Source of the DNA: Litomosoides sigmodontis
Lineage: Eukaryota > Nematoda > Chromadorea > Rhabditida > Onchocercidae
NCBI GenBank assembly: GCA_963070105.1
Contig: OY718808.1
Location: forward strand, 4,999,738-5,063,737
Direction of reading: 5' to 3'
Length of the DNA: 64,000 nucleotides
In this document: in pieces, positions 24,701 through 37,486 of the stretch
Layout of the letters: the number at the start of each line of letters is the position of its first letter
How positions within the stretch are numbered: position 1 is the stretch's first letter
Program-made: the position numbers and the translations under genes
The notes under the pieces: model-generated
What the model saw: the letters and a program-made list of their open reading frames with translations, nothing else
Databases searched by the model: none
Told to the model about the DNA's origin: nothing

Positions 24701-27700
24701 CCACCAATCAATTGCCTACTTTTTTATTTCACGTCACATTTCACATTTATTGCAATGAAATACCGTAAGATTCGTTATTGCTAATTGTGTTTCCGCCCGA
24801 GAATCTAATTGCCGATGCTAGTTAGAAATAAAAATTAAATTTTATGCTATTATAGTACTTTAACTTTGCAAAAAATGCAAGTTATGACTTGAATATTTTG
24901 CTAAATTATTTTCAACTTAAATTTTACTCTAAATTATCATAGCGGCAGAATTGACTGACAATGATAAGGTGATAAAATAGAAGCGATAAACTCCATTCTG
25001 TCAAACTAGTTATGCTGGAAAGATGGAAGATAAAGTACTTGTGGATTTTCCGGTACCGGATATCCATTCAGGCAACAGATGATCCTGAATGGACGTGGTA
25101 ACCATAATGAGTTATAGCCAACTTTGGTTGATTTTGTTGTGGAATTATTGTCTGCAAAATGACAATTTCAATTTGAGATTCGCTATTGAAAATTTCGTTT
25201 TTTCTCTCTCTCTCTTTTTTCTTAAATTTGCTTTGTGTAATTTAACTTGTTCGTACTGTCACAGTACAGTTAAACGATTAGAGTGTGCTGAAGCGCATCT
25301 GAAAGCACTTTTTTTTTTAAAAAAAAAAATCTAACATTGTCATCTTACAGACGAGAAAGCTGAATAGGCGCAATTGCTTCATCTATCTATACCAGCATAA
25401 GTTAATTCAATTTAAATTATGTCGAGAAAACGTCGATCAATAATGCTTAAAAATTATTAGCTATGATAGTAAGAGAGGACAAACCGAAATTTTCAGCATT
25501 TGCAACAACGATAATTGTGAGAAGTGAGATGATTTGGAGGATTATCATTGTTATTATTCAGACAATTATGCATCAAAGAATATAAGTAAGCACTGAAGTG
25601 CCCGGAATTCATTGGTCCATTTGAAACTGAAATAAGGAAATGATAGTTTGGAAGGTAAGCGTTACAATAGCTTACTCATCTTTCGGATGTGCTTTTGTAC
25701 TTTGAAAGTTTTGGCTTATAGGCGAAATTGTAACAATACTTTAGTGCCATTGAAATAATTGCTTTTAAAAAGCCGACAACTCCATCTAATTGGAAGAACG
25801 GAAAAATATCAATTAAATAGTAATTAAGCTTTCTCTTGACACTTTCATTTTTTGCTACAGCAGGTAGACAAGCAGCCAACTTAATTAACCAGTTTTTTTT
25901 AGCATAAATAAAGGTAAGGGTGAAAAAAAAGGAAAAATGTTGCATTTAAAAAGTAAATATGAATGTCTAAGGGTGAGCTTTGATTGTGGAGGATGCGAAT
26001 ATAATTCTTGCAATCGATTACTCATCATTTCTTTTCCATCCTTTTTTTCGATTTTCGATGAAACGGAAGATATGGATAGCACATCGTTTGCTACGGATAT
26101 CGGACTTGATGGTAGGAAAGGATTTCAAACGAATCGAAGAAAATGAAGTGAATGAGACTGCATTTAATCGAATTTCGAATGCAAATTGAATCCATAAATT
26201 TAATGCAAATGAAAATTAGCATCAATGAGATGTCGTCTACGTTCTTAGCAACTACTCTTTTTTAATTTATCAGCGTGACTTTTATGATTTCAGCTACAGC
26301 AACGCCGCAAGCAATAATACCAATTAGCATCAAAAAATTGGTATCACATTGAGGCACGAAAAATTAGTTGAAAATATAAAAAAAAAAAAAAGATTTACCT
26401 TTCAGAGATGAATGTTAAATTGATAATGCTAAAGTGTGATCGCTGTATACTTCACCAACCAAAGTGAATTATACTGCACTGACATATCGAAATTTTGTCA
26501 ACAAAGAATTCACGGAGGAACCAGTTTTCGTAACTTTTTAGCAAAACAATTCAAGTAACAGAAAAATTTTCACAAATTGTTTATTTATTTCAAAATTCTC
26601 CTTCCTGGCCCAGGAAACATCACGCAAATGTAAGTTAGCTTGAACTAAACAGACTTAACTTTAAAAAAATCTCTCTCCCAAAAGATACCCTATCTATCTG
26701 CAAGGTCAAATGTCAACATATTCCTTTCATGCGAAAAGAAAGAATGTAAATGTCATGAAGGAGAAGAAAATGTTATAATAAAGCAATCCTTCCCATCTCA
26801 TCTCAAATAGTTTTTTTTTAAGAAAAAAAAATGAAAAGGAAAATGTTGAATAATCGAACATTTAATTCGTCGTGCAAAAATTATATGTCAATTTATGAAA
26901 GAGCTATAGAACTGATATAAAGTCTATTAATAGTCAAAGATTTATGACGTCCACTGCATCAATCATACTCTGCAAGAAGTTGAAAAATTTGACAACACAC
27001 TGATGTCATTTTGCAATTGAGATAAATCACGTCTTCAACTGATACGATATGCCAAAATAAATTTAAAAATTGTCATAATTTTTATGAAGTTTTACATTTG
27101 AACTCATATATGTTAATGGTTAATGTTAGCTGAAAATTCCCGGTTAACGAGTGAAATTATTTATCAAGCGTATGTTTTTTTGCAAATAGCAAAAAATTTA
27201 ATTTTAAAGATTAACATAGAAATCAGTGATTAGAATACTGGCAAGTTCTCTATCAGTGGTAGTACTGCAAAGCGAAACTAGGTTTAGTTTACAGTCTTTT
27301 AAGCATTTGTTTTAAAAATTAAACTTCTTAGGATCTTCAAGGATTCCTTCTCCAAAAAAAGACTTCAGCATTCAGCTCTATGCTTTTATTCCTTCATTTC
27401 AGAACGAAGAGACCTTGAGAGAGATAGAGTGAGAAAAAAAAGGACTGAAAGATACAATCTTTATTGGTCGAAAAATGTAACAAATGCTGCGAACATTAAT
27501 TAAACTCGCAAAATTAAAGACAAAGGGTAAAAGTTACAGCAATGAGGAAAACATTAATGAATAAAATTAGTCTGATTCATTCCAAATGCTTAATTACAAT
27601 ATTTTTTTATTTGCAAAAATTTGAAATGAGTTGCTTACTAAGTGAATAACTCAATTAATGAGTATTAGAGAAATGGGATAAATTGTTTCATCTTACTTGT

Positions 27701-28518
27701 CAAGTGAGATGATGATGATACTTTAAATAATTGAATAAAGCGGCAAAATATAATTCCTTTAAAAGGTTGTCTGATAGTTGAAGTGGCGGCAAAAAGCAAG
27801 GGCAATACCTGAAACACACCTGATGATATACAATTACACGCCACTTGGTGGGAGAGTTTTTGAAGTGCGAAATCAAGTTTTCCACTTCCGCAATAGGAGC
27901 CGGTCGCTTCAGCTGAATTGGGCTGACTAAATTTTTGCAAAATTCACTACATTTTACTGCTTCGTCAAATGGATGATGAAGTACTACTGTGATATGATTA
28001 CCATACCCGTTGATAGTGATGAAATAGCTAAGTGTTCGATGTGGAAAATAACTACTGGGCAATTTATTTCAGGTCTCAGTCAATCGTAGCCTCGTACTTT
28101 ACTGCTACGATGTTTGCATTTGCTATTGACTGTAATCATAAAATTTAAAACTGAAAGTTTCAAAGCGCTGATTGCGAAAGGAGAAAATCAACTGGGAAAT
28201 TTTCGAAAAGAGCACTGCCAGTACTGAAGAAAAGGGTGAGTTGTTGTTTTCACAAATGTTGGCAGAATTTCACTGACAGAGTGAGAAGAGAAGGTGTTAA
28301 AAGGTTGATAAACAGATTCACATTTCAAGTTAATTAATTTTTAACTCAATTCAACGTATCTTGCGCATCAAGGAAACAATCATATCGGTGGCAAGCTAAG
28401 GCAACTGATACACATCGAGCGTACCAGTCAAATGATAAAGTAATGATTGAGCTATTTGAAATTCCATTGCTGCTTCCATGCAGAAATATGTGGGAAAGAA
28501 GTGGAGCTCGAATATAAG
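21787..28518 (-). CDS. EGF-repeat single-pass membrane protein with PPxY-bearing tail, 5' end unresolved
   Basis: Exons read leftwards: 28518-28356, 28054-27820, possibly 25151-25095, 24559-24340, 24231-24070, 23692-23499, 22714-22598, 22508-22337, 22233-22158, 22069-21787. Phases agree throughout. The first part (SFDWYARCVSVAL, RTLSYFITINGYGNH) matches no family I recognise. It is followed by three Cys-rich EGF-like units with hallmarks YCICSEPYFGDRCE, YCACTPFYQGEEC and CLCPPSFLGYHC. A transmembrane helix follows (VFSLVMIVVLVLSMYLL), with basic residues after it, so the N-terminus is outside and the tail inside. The tail of about 190 residues has GPPPY and LPTYEDATKLPP, the PPxY and LPxY motifs bound by WW domains of NEDD4-type ligases. 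The signal peptide exon should lie upstream of 28518 but I could not find it. A receptor or adhesion role is inference. Confidence 0.75.
25063..25093. repeat. 10-bp inverted repeat beside a KpnI-like palindrome
   Basis: TCCATTCAGG (25063-25072) pairs with CCTGAATGGA (25084-25093). CCGGTACCGG lies 3 bp to its left (25050-25059). The right arm touches the donor of the candidate exon at 25095-25151. Confidence 0.6.
25095..25151 (-). CDS. Possible extra exon of the EGF membrane gene
   Basis: After the acceptor TTTTGCAG the minus strand reads 19 codons (TIIPQQNQPKLAITHYGYH) to a possible donor GTCCAT. Both ends are phase 0, so it can be inserted between exons 28054-27820 and 24559-24340 without breaking the frame. 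The donor is weak, and skipping the exon is equally allowed by phase. Confidence 0.35.
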
Positions 28519-28842
28519 CTAAGAAATAATAATATTTCGATGTAAATTGAAAAGGAAATTTCTTTTTAGGCAAAATTTGAAATTAAATGATAAAAGGGGA
28601 CGTAGAAACATTTCGATTTTTAAAGAATTACTTATCAATTCATTACTTCCAACTTTTTATTCATAGCGCACAATGAACTGAGAAAGGACACTGTCAATAG
28701 AAAATACGAACCGTAAAAGAACGAAATGAGAAAATGACGCATCGTGCGTGACAACATCGCTTGGTTGGTTGTTCGTTCTCCCTAAATTTCCCAGCATTTT
28801 ACTTTCCTACAACTCACTACCACCACCGCCACCACCACCACC

Positions 28843-28884
<42 letters not shown>

Positions 28885-31800
28885 GGTTTGTTACAATGTG
28901 AAAATGTCCCTTCTCTTCCATTCACAAAAAGCTATTTGAGAAAAGCTAAATTTTATACGAAAAAAGCAAATTTTACAAAAAAGCAAAAAATTGCAAATTT
29001 AGTTAAGAAGCAAATTTAATAAAAATATGAAAAAACTTTCAATATGAGAGGATTTTGATTAGGGAAAGATATACATTCGCACTGCTTCCGTATGCTTTGG
29101 AAGAAGCACAAAAAGACTTAAATATCGAGGAGAAAAAGGTAGCAATACCACTTGAAGTATTAAATTATGCTGTTGAATTTGAGTCGAAAAAATCCACCAT
29201 TAATCACTGCCATCGCTTTCCACTTCCTTCCTCTCTTCCTCCCTCCGCTCCTATCATTCAAAAAACCAGCTGATACTGCTTCATCAATAATTGCATTTTA
29301 CAAATTTCATTCATGCTATCACATATCATATCCCAATGTTTCACGCAAAATAAGCTTTTCCATTTTATTTTAAATCTGAAGGAAAATTTGTCAGTTCATT
29401 CCGACCGCTGTAATAAGCGTAATTGTTAGAAATATTCAATATTAATATTTATGAAAAATTTTCCCACTCTTTCTTCCGTGAAGTTGACAGTAGATGGTAG
29501 TGCTGTAAAAGATTTCATAGTGAAGTTGAATTTACTGTTAGAATTGCGGATGGAATTAGTCTCATAGCTATGAACAGCTAAGAGTTGAATAGAATTTAAC
29601 TTTTGAAATTCTTCCCCTATTCCTTATCCTTGAAATGACTTGAATAATTCCATTATCACACATGTCACATCAATCGTGATTTCAATTACATTCGCAAAGC
29701 TTACATAGTAAGAAGGACTGTTCGATTGTTAAAGAAAAAAATACCTAACCCTATCCATTTCCTCCTTCCCTCTCTCTTTTCTTCCACTAAAAATTCAGAT
29801 TTTTTTCTTCTTTTGCAAGTTCAATGAATGTGTGAGGAAATAATTTATACTCCCACACATTTAATGTAGATAAATGCCCATAAAAGAGAATAAGTTAAAT
29901 AATTCAAAAAAGAAATTAAGAAACAATCCTAAAGTCTTTGACAGTTCCGACCACATGTCTTTCATAATGTGGAAAGTTTCCAAGTTCTGATTTATTGAGA
30001 TAAATTACAACTGCTCCTTTTCTCAATTTCTTTTTTTGACCATTTCATTTCATTCCATTGCAACCGTTTAAAGAGACTCTATTAGAGTTAGTCGGTGAGC
30101 GACTTAAGCTCATATTTGAGCGCTAGTAATTTATGCAATAATAAACTTCAACTCTAAAAGCTTTAAAATCGCTGGCAAATTCTATTTTTTTGTCTTACAC
30201 TGCAAAACAACAGAAATTATTGTTTATCTTTGTTGCACAATTATTCAAAGCGGCATCGAACAAAGAATTTATTTTTTTTAATTACAAAATTTAAAATTTA
30301 CTTTAATTACAATGGCAAAACTATTATAAGTGAGTAGTCATTCGTTGTAAGCACTTGATGATACACTTTTCCATTATTCCTTCCTTCGTGCTCTTTAGCT
30401 ATTTGCTTAAACATTTTCTTGCCTATTTATTAACATTTAAATTTTGAAATTTTCAACAACACTACCAACTAATAGTAATATTTATAAAATCATTTTAGAA
30501 TTATTGGCTTTCAAAAAAGATAAGGTAATAATTTTTGTTTCATTCAATTTTCAACCTCACACATAATGCATTAATTTTCCTATGATAGTATTGTTATTTG
30601 TAAATACTCAAAAAACAATGGTCGGTTATTAATCTGTGAACGCTCTGTATGTGTTTGAGAGGTTCCCGTACCGCATGGATAAACTTAACTTATCATATGA
30701 GTAGATGGAACTGCCAAATGATAGATGATATGCTAATATTTCAGCTTCCACTCAATGCTATAAGTAAGAAAGGATAGTTAAAGTGGAAAATAGTTGTAAT
30801 AATTTTTGCTGCTCCTACATTTTACCTAATAAACTTTTAAGTTTTAACTCAGTTAGCAGTAGCAACGTATGAGTTCGCATACGTTAGAAATTAGCTGGAA
30901 AAAAAAAGCAAATAATTCCCAGGAAAGTTAAAATAATGACATCACCGATGGTACTTTATCTTATATTTTCATGAAGAGGTATTTTAAGGATAAAATTGAG
31001 GAAATAGCATTGGCTTACTTTAAAAAGAAGGCTTTGTCGGTTGGGAATTTGTAAAAAAGCAAGTGCAAATATATGTTGAAAGTAAATTGTGTATATATGC
31101 ATTTATGTTCAAATCTTTGCTATTAAAAAAAGTAATTTTAAGTTTTTTATTCTCAATGAAATCAGAAGAAATATTATCGTCAACTGATTTGCGTTTACAA
31201 TAATACGCCGCCCCAATTTCATAACAGTTACATTGAAAAATCAATCATATAAGTGCAGCAAACATTAAACAAACGTCTCTGACCTAAATGAATGTGGTAA
31301 TTACGTGAGAATTAGGAGTATTTGTTATGCCACAATAATTTTTTTCAAAGTTATAAGAAGGTAAAGGACGACACAAATTAAAAATGCATCCCTTGGAATA
31401 ATGAAAATTACGAAGTTATGAAGTAAACAGTAAATGACAAAACAATATGATTTTGAATTGAAATTAGCTGAATTTCAGGTGGAACAGTTAAAAATTAGAA
31501 ATTTCCAGCTCACACGACCTCTCTGTCATCGTCCAGCAAATAATTACAAAAAACATATCAGTCGAGGAGAACTCGTAGTGACAGAGATGAGTGACGAAGA
31601 AATGGAAGAAGTCCAGTTATCGAACATCGAGAAAAGAAGCTTTTAACGCGCTGTAAATTTTCAATTTAGAAATCAAGGAAATATTTATGATTGCTGCTAC
31701 TCTCAGGGCACTTCAAATGAATCAGTTGAGAGAGAGAGAGAGAGAGGGGGATGAAATCGAATTCTTGGCTCAAAGTAATAGAATTTCAAAATGTCTTCCT

Positions 31801-33421
31801 CTGTAGTCTCACTTTAATTTCTAAATTGTCTAAGTCAACTTCATTTATTATATTATCGTCCTCGTTTATCGCACAACGAATTTATAACTTTTAAAATTTT
31901 GAATAAATATTGAGATGTACAATTGTATTAAGAATTTATCGACTTTTAACAAATTATGACAAGTTTCTATTCACGCTAACTGTAATCCGAAGAGTTAATT
32001 ACTTCCATTCATAATGGAGATGTAAATTCACCAGAGTTAAATACTACTTCAATTTTCCGAATAAATTACAATAAGAATCATGACTCCTTCGTTTTCTTTT
32101 TACACTGTAGAAGAATAGGAGATGCTAATCTTTTGCGAACTTACTATATCAATATTCCTTCATTCACTCCACTCGTTAATGAGTGAAGTAATCATCCTGT
32201 AAATCTTTAATTACATCCGTCAAACAACTAGTCGTCTAGGATCTAAAGAATAGCTTAGTAAGACATTAACAACGGTATCAATCAATTAATATTAATAAGC
32301 ATTAATATCAATTTCCATCAATTTTCATTAATAAAAGAATTTATCGCTTACCATTAGATTTGTACGAATTTTTAAGAACTTTACAAAATTTAAAGACTAC
32401 AAATAAAGTTATCAAGACAATTGTATCACAAAGGGCTAGCAATTCCTGTGGCAATTTATCTTTGATATTTACCGAACTACGGAATGGTACACACATTTAG
32501 CACAATGATTCATCGGTTTTTGGATGTTAGCAAATCACTGATGGATAAAATCTTTATCAGGATAGAGCAAAATCAAGCTTCCTAACGTTTGAAGTGCAAT
32601 GAGGAAATTAAGTTTCACTAATAAGATTAATATGCGATCAGTAGAAGTAATGTTTCACTCCTGCATATCATGCGACAAGATCGATTATGAGTTAAGCAAG
32701 TTGCTCTAACGCTATTCTAAACTCAGGAAGCTGACCTAATATCATGGCTTTAAAAACTAGGCAAAAACTTACTCTCCGAAAATGCTAATACTGCTCACAT
32801 TTTTCATCTGATTAGATAATGCCAAATTTTCTGTTAGAGTTTTCTTCAAGAAAAAAATACAATAAAAAAACATTCAAAAATATCTAAATACATGAGCTAT
32901 AGGAATCTGCCAATGGATAAGAGACCATATAAAAGTATGTACAAGTTTAAACTGAAGTCCAAACAACATGAGGCAGCTAGAGAACAATTACACCAGTCAA
33001 CCTAAGATGCTTTTTTTTCAGTAGAGTTTAGAAACAAATTATGCGTGATATTCAAAGGGAGTGTGAACATCAAAATACCAAAATTCTAAAATTTTTACAG
33101 TGTTAGTTGATAGCAGACAGTGAGTAAAGATAACGTTGTAGCAGAAATCAAAATCTAGGAAAGGCTACATTCTGCATAATTAATAAGGACGTTAAAATTC
33201 GAGATAATAAATTACGATCAGCTTGAAATTAACTCTTGAACAGTTTCGAAAACTGTTATATCCCATAAAATGCGTCCCAGAAAAATCACACTAAAAACCC
33301 ATCGACAAGAGAAACAAAAAGAACAACCACCCGCTATTCTAAAAGAAGCAAACTTAGAGCATCAGTGACTAAGAAAACTACAAAGAAACTTCAGAAGAAG
33401 AATATACAAGTCATATTAAAG
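28519..33421. other. Gap between the GTPase and EGF genes, holding the missing 5' exon(s)
   Basis: The signal-peptide exon of the EGF membrane gene should lie here, but no minus-strand exon ending in phase 1 with a hydrophobic start stood out. On the plus strand, 29055-29273 and 29451-29567 are modestly coding-like but isolated. Confidence 0.45.
28817..28884. repeat. Composite (CCA)n-(CTA)n microsatellite
   Basis: CCA/CAC triplets turn abruptly into ACT/CTA triplets, the same order as at 11213-11363. Confidence 0.9.
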
Positions 33422-36400
33422 TTAAGTAAGAGTGCAGTCGAAGCTAAATATATGGACGACCTCACCCATTCCCTTTGTTTTACTTTCCCGAAAAATAAGA
33501 GGTGTTCCAACGCGTACGTATTCAGGACAGCTGTAGAATTCGAACTGAACGGTAACCCATTGACAAGGCACTATCGATGGGGCATCCAATTCCATTATTG
33601 TAACTGTTTGACACACTGAACCAATGTAAACTGTAACGAAGAATTGGTTATACAAGCCCTGTACTACGTGTACTATACAGCACTAACAAAGTAAAATACG
33701 ATGAGTAATGTACACCATTAAAAATACCCCAGACCAATTACTCAAATCAAATTCAAACAGATTTGGAATTTCCATTATAATTCTGGAACCCTTTTAATCT
33801 AACCTGTTCCTTGAAAGCCCACACATATTTCATTTGCTGGATGATACAGCAAATAAAGACGAGCTGTGAAACGTCGACAAGCTATCCCTTCATCTTTATC
33901 ATTTAGCAAAACCATACCCTTTAAAGAACCAATATTCAATAAATTCTGCAAAGTTTAGCAAAACGTAGAAAAAATTGCAATCCACGAACTGCATTCTAAA
34001 ATATCTATTGAAAAATTACCACTCCTACCTACTTTCTTTATACTACTGATCGACTACAACAAATTACCGCTACAAGTCCGACTTTGTAATATGCAGCAAT
34101 ACATAATCCCGTTGTAAGTTTATTCTAATAAAATGTTTCATAAAAAAATGTACGGCGCTTCCATTATCAATAATAATTGAACTTAAAAACCGTGGACTTC
34201 AAATAAAAATTAAATACAATGCTCATGGACTTTTTCGCATGTAAATTAAATGCTCTGCCACTGACAATTTACTTACCCTCCGTATACTTTGAACATACAT
34301 TTCGTCAACAGCTAAGGCCAAAGAAGCAGCTTCGCCAGGTCGCAGGAAACGCACTGGTTGCTTGTTTCGCCGTATACTTTCAATTCTCCCGAGATGATAA
34401 TTGCCATCCTTGAATGGACCTATTTGTACTGCGTCTTTTTCTCTCAATATGCCGTCTGTTAGAACTCCGCACACCACGACATTCACCTGAAAATTTAGCT
34501 TGCAACGAACAAAGCTTTTGAGCAATTTATTGTAATGAAGAAAAATAAAAATTAATTTTTAGCAAAAAAATTCTAAAAAGACCTGTGGAACGCGGAAAAC
34601 TTCCTCTATTGAAAACAGTGGAGCGTTTAATGATATTTCATCCCGCCTAAACTTCGGATAATTACTCGAAGGCAAAAAGTTCAAGAACTGCTTCAGAAGA
34701 TGGAGATCAAGACCAGATACATTTGATATAAGGAAGATTGGCACCACATTTTTGGTTAACATTGCAGTTGCGTAGCTGGAAAACACAATTGCAAAATTTA
34801 AAATTCCACAATAATTAAAAACGCTGCGACTACAAAAAATAGGATAACTCGAAAAAATAAAAGTCATAAAAAATTAGAAAAAAAACTGACTAAAAATACG
34901 CTTCTGTAATAATCGCAACAGAAAATTACAACGACAAAAAATCTTACCATACAGCTGTGCCAGAACTTTCGACTCGCTTTGGAATGCAATTCATACCCGG
35001 TCGCTTAAGTAGTATGTCTATGCTATGAAGAACTCTGCAATCATTAAAATTTTTTGTCTTAAGCCTTAGAGTATCTCTAAAGACGAATGACAGTTTATTA
35101 AAAAGTGAGTTGTACTAGACAGTTTCACCAAAGTTGAATGAAAATTGAAGAATTAATCGTCATAAGAGATTTGCTTTTATTTTTGATCATTATGAAGATA
35201 TTATCGTTCTCTTCAGCAAGCAATCTAACAATATGACTTAAATAAGAATTGTTTCTAAAGTCATTGTTTGGATCTGCACGACAATATTAGCTCTCACCTC
35301 TCGCGTGCAGCTATACTGACAGCGTCAACTTTAGTAACAACAATGAAAACTGGTATGTTAAGAGCGACAGAGAGAGCCAAATGTTCACGTGTAATTGATG
35401 TTGGACCCGTCACTGCGCTGATAACTAATGCCGCAAAATGTGGCAAATATCCTGAAAAACAATAAAAACTGGAAATGACGAAGAATATTAAGAAAGCGCA
35501 GAAAAATGCAAATAAATCCTTGATAACCTGTTAACCCGTAGATGGTCGTTTTGAGATATTTGCGATCGCCAGCCAAATCAATTAGTGTTATTAACTTTGT
35601 TGACTGCTCTGCAATTTCTTCCAGTGAATGTTCCGAGTAATTGATCAACTATAAAAACATGTGATAGATTAAAGCAATATCCCTGCACAAGCGCAATAAA
35701 TTCCTTTTCTCTCTCCCTCTTTCTCTCAAAAAAAAAATCCGAGACATTCAGCTCGTATATTGGTAGCTCAAACACCTAATGAGACCTGCCAATGTAAAGT
35801 ACGGAACAAAATAAGAAGAGATCACTGCTTTTTTTAAAAACTAAATTCTTTCAGATTTCTCACTAGCAGTTTTTCTGCATTATTAACATAAGTGTTAACT
35901 AATCTCAAAACAAATCTTACTTTTCCTTGTGAGTCGAAACCAATTATATCCAAACAAATTGAACTGGTTCTACCGGTTTGAAATTCGTGTAAATAACGAA
36001 AAAGATTCAACCGAGCCTAAAAATTTCATGCAAGCTATTTTTTTCAAAGCATAATCTCTTGCTATATTGTAATAAACAAATACCTTTCCATGGCCATTAT
36101 CAAGATGACCCTGAGTTAGTACGCCACATAACGTCGATTTTCCAGCATTTGCGCTGCCCAAAATAGCTATCCTAAATGATTTTATAATGGTAGTAATAAC
36201 AAGAGCCAATTACATGTCCACTTCGCAAAACCAACAATTGTTTTAAAGTCATTGAATATTTGGAAAATAAAATTACCTGAGTCCAATAAATTGCTGATCG
36301 GGGATTTTCCGTATCAACAATTCAACGACCCGTCGACGACAGCATATAACGCTTTTTGGCGTTACATCGCGCTCACGAAGCTACAAATAATGGAAATCAA

Positions 36401-37446
36401 GTAATTTGTACAGTTGTGGTAATTTAGGACAATTTACAACAAAGAAGTTATGCATTAGTTAATGACGACCATTAGTAGTCAGATAGTCAACACTACCATC
36501 AAGAATTGCGATGAAAGAATGACAGTCCACTAAGGTTTTTGCCACATTAAGAATTGGATAAAAGGGTCTAAACTATTATCGCCACTCTTCATAATATGGA
36601 GAACTCATACGGACATAAATTTATAGAAAAATACGCCACGCTAATACGACTACAACAAATGGCAATAATACTTGATATTTGTCCTTGTTATTTTGCACTC
36701 ACAGTTATGTAAGTGGAACTAATAATCAGTCATATAAATAATTCTCCCATTCCGCCATTCATTTCTATGCCTGTATGAGTTTTGTGAATGCTCATCTTCA
36801 GACTAGGAAAAGAAAATATTGTCCTCGAATATAAGTATTAAACGTAAAAAATAACTTCATACTTTCTACGTTTTTATCTTATACACATATGATCAGATTT
36901 TAACAGAATAAATTCCAAATTTCTAAAACTGAATGAGAGATCTACTGCGAGGGAGATAAATGCAAGACTACTTTGACAGCTTACCATCACAACACTTGCA
37001 TTCAGAGAAGCAGCCATGGATTTCAATGTTCTAATTGATGCATCCAGTTCTTTATCGGTTAGACCTTTTATTGTACCATCGTCTTGTACACCAATTTCAT
37101 AGATTGCTTCACCCTGTCCCTCTCGTAGACGCCATTTCATCTGCGTTATCAGATGCTGCATTCGACTCAAAGATGGATCGACAAGTTTTACCTGCATTGT
37201 TATGCAATAAAAAAACTTCTGCACATTTCCCTTACTTTTAAATTACTCCCTTTACTTTCAAAACAAAAGCCCATTCAATTTTCGACAGTAATAGTCTTCC
37301 TGGAACCGGGAAAGTATATTGCAGAATTTATCAAACTATGGACTTACCTTATATTCAATATTCCCTTCCTCAATTTCCGGTGGTAAAGAGTTCTCGAAAT
37401 TTTCAAAAATGTCTACTGGAGACACTGTATTAATGCTATTAGACAT
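33422..37446 (-). CDS. GTPBP1/GTPBP2-family GTPase, complete, 12 exons
   Basis: EF-Tu-like GTPase of the GTPBP1/2 family (C. elegans has the member cgp-1), linked in other animals to mRNA turnover and ribosome rescue. Exons leftwards: 37446-37348, 37191-36985, 36380-36277, 36171-36084, 36016-35921, 35648-35528, 35451-35298, 35034-34948, 34775-34583, 34486-34277, 33918-33804, 33630-33422. All phases agree and give 560 aa. G1 is GSANAGKST (142-150), followed by TQGHLDNGHGKARLNLFRYL and GRTSS (G2 region). G3 is DLAG (222-225), then KYLKTTIYGLTGY, TREHL and G4 TKVD (278-281). C-terminal beta-barrel motifs include GVLTDGILREKDAVQIGP and ESKTKGMGEV. ARLNLFRYLHE, GRTSS and TREHL identify the family. 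G1 has Asn where the family consensus GNVDAGKST has Asp. Confidence 0.95.
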
Positions 37447-37476
37447 CTTTTCACACTTCGATTTCTGTTGATCAAT

Positions 37477-37486
37477 TCTAAAACAG
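37477..37486 (-). promoter_or_regulatory. Likely spliced-leader acceptor of the GTPase gene
   Basis: The minus strand reads GCTGTTTTAG followed by 31 nt and then the start codon at 37446. A T-rich AG just before an ATG, with no coding exon fitted upstream, is the usual nematode trans-splice site. Confidence 0.5.

Noticed and set aside
29055..29273. Plus-strand exon-like stretch with an AG before it and an AAG|GTAGCA inside
   Set aside because: An isolated stretch with no partner exons found on either side and no known motif.
29451..29567. 38-residue plus-strand small ORF
   Set aside because: Too short and without homology or signal features; chance is the simpler explanation.
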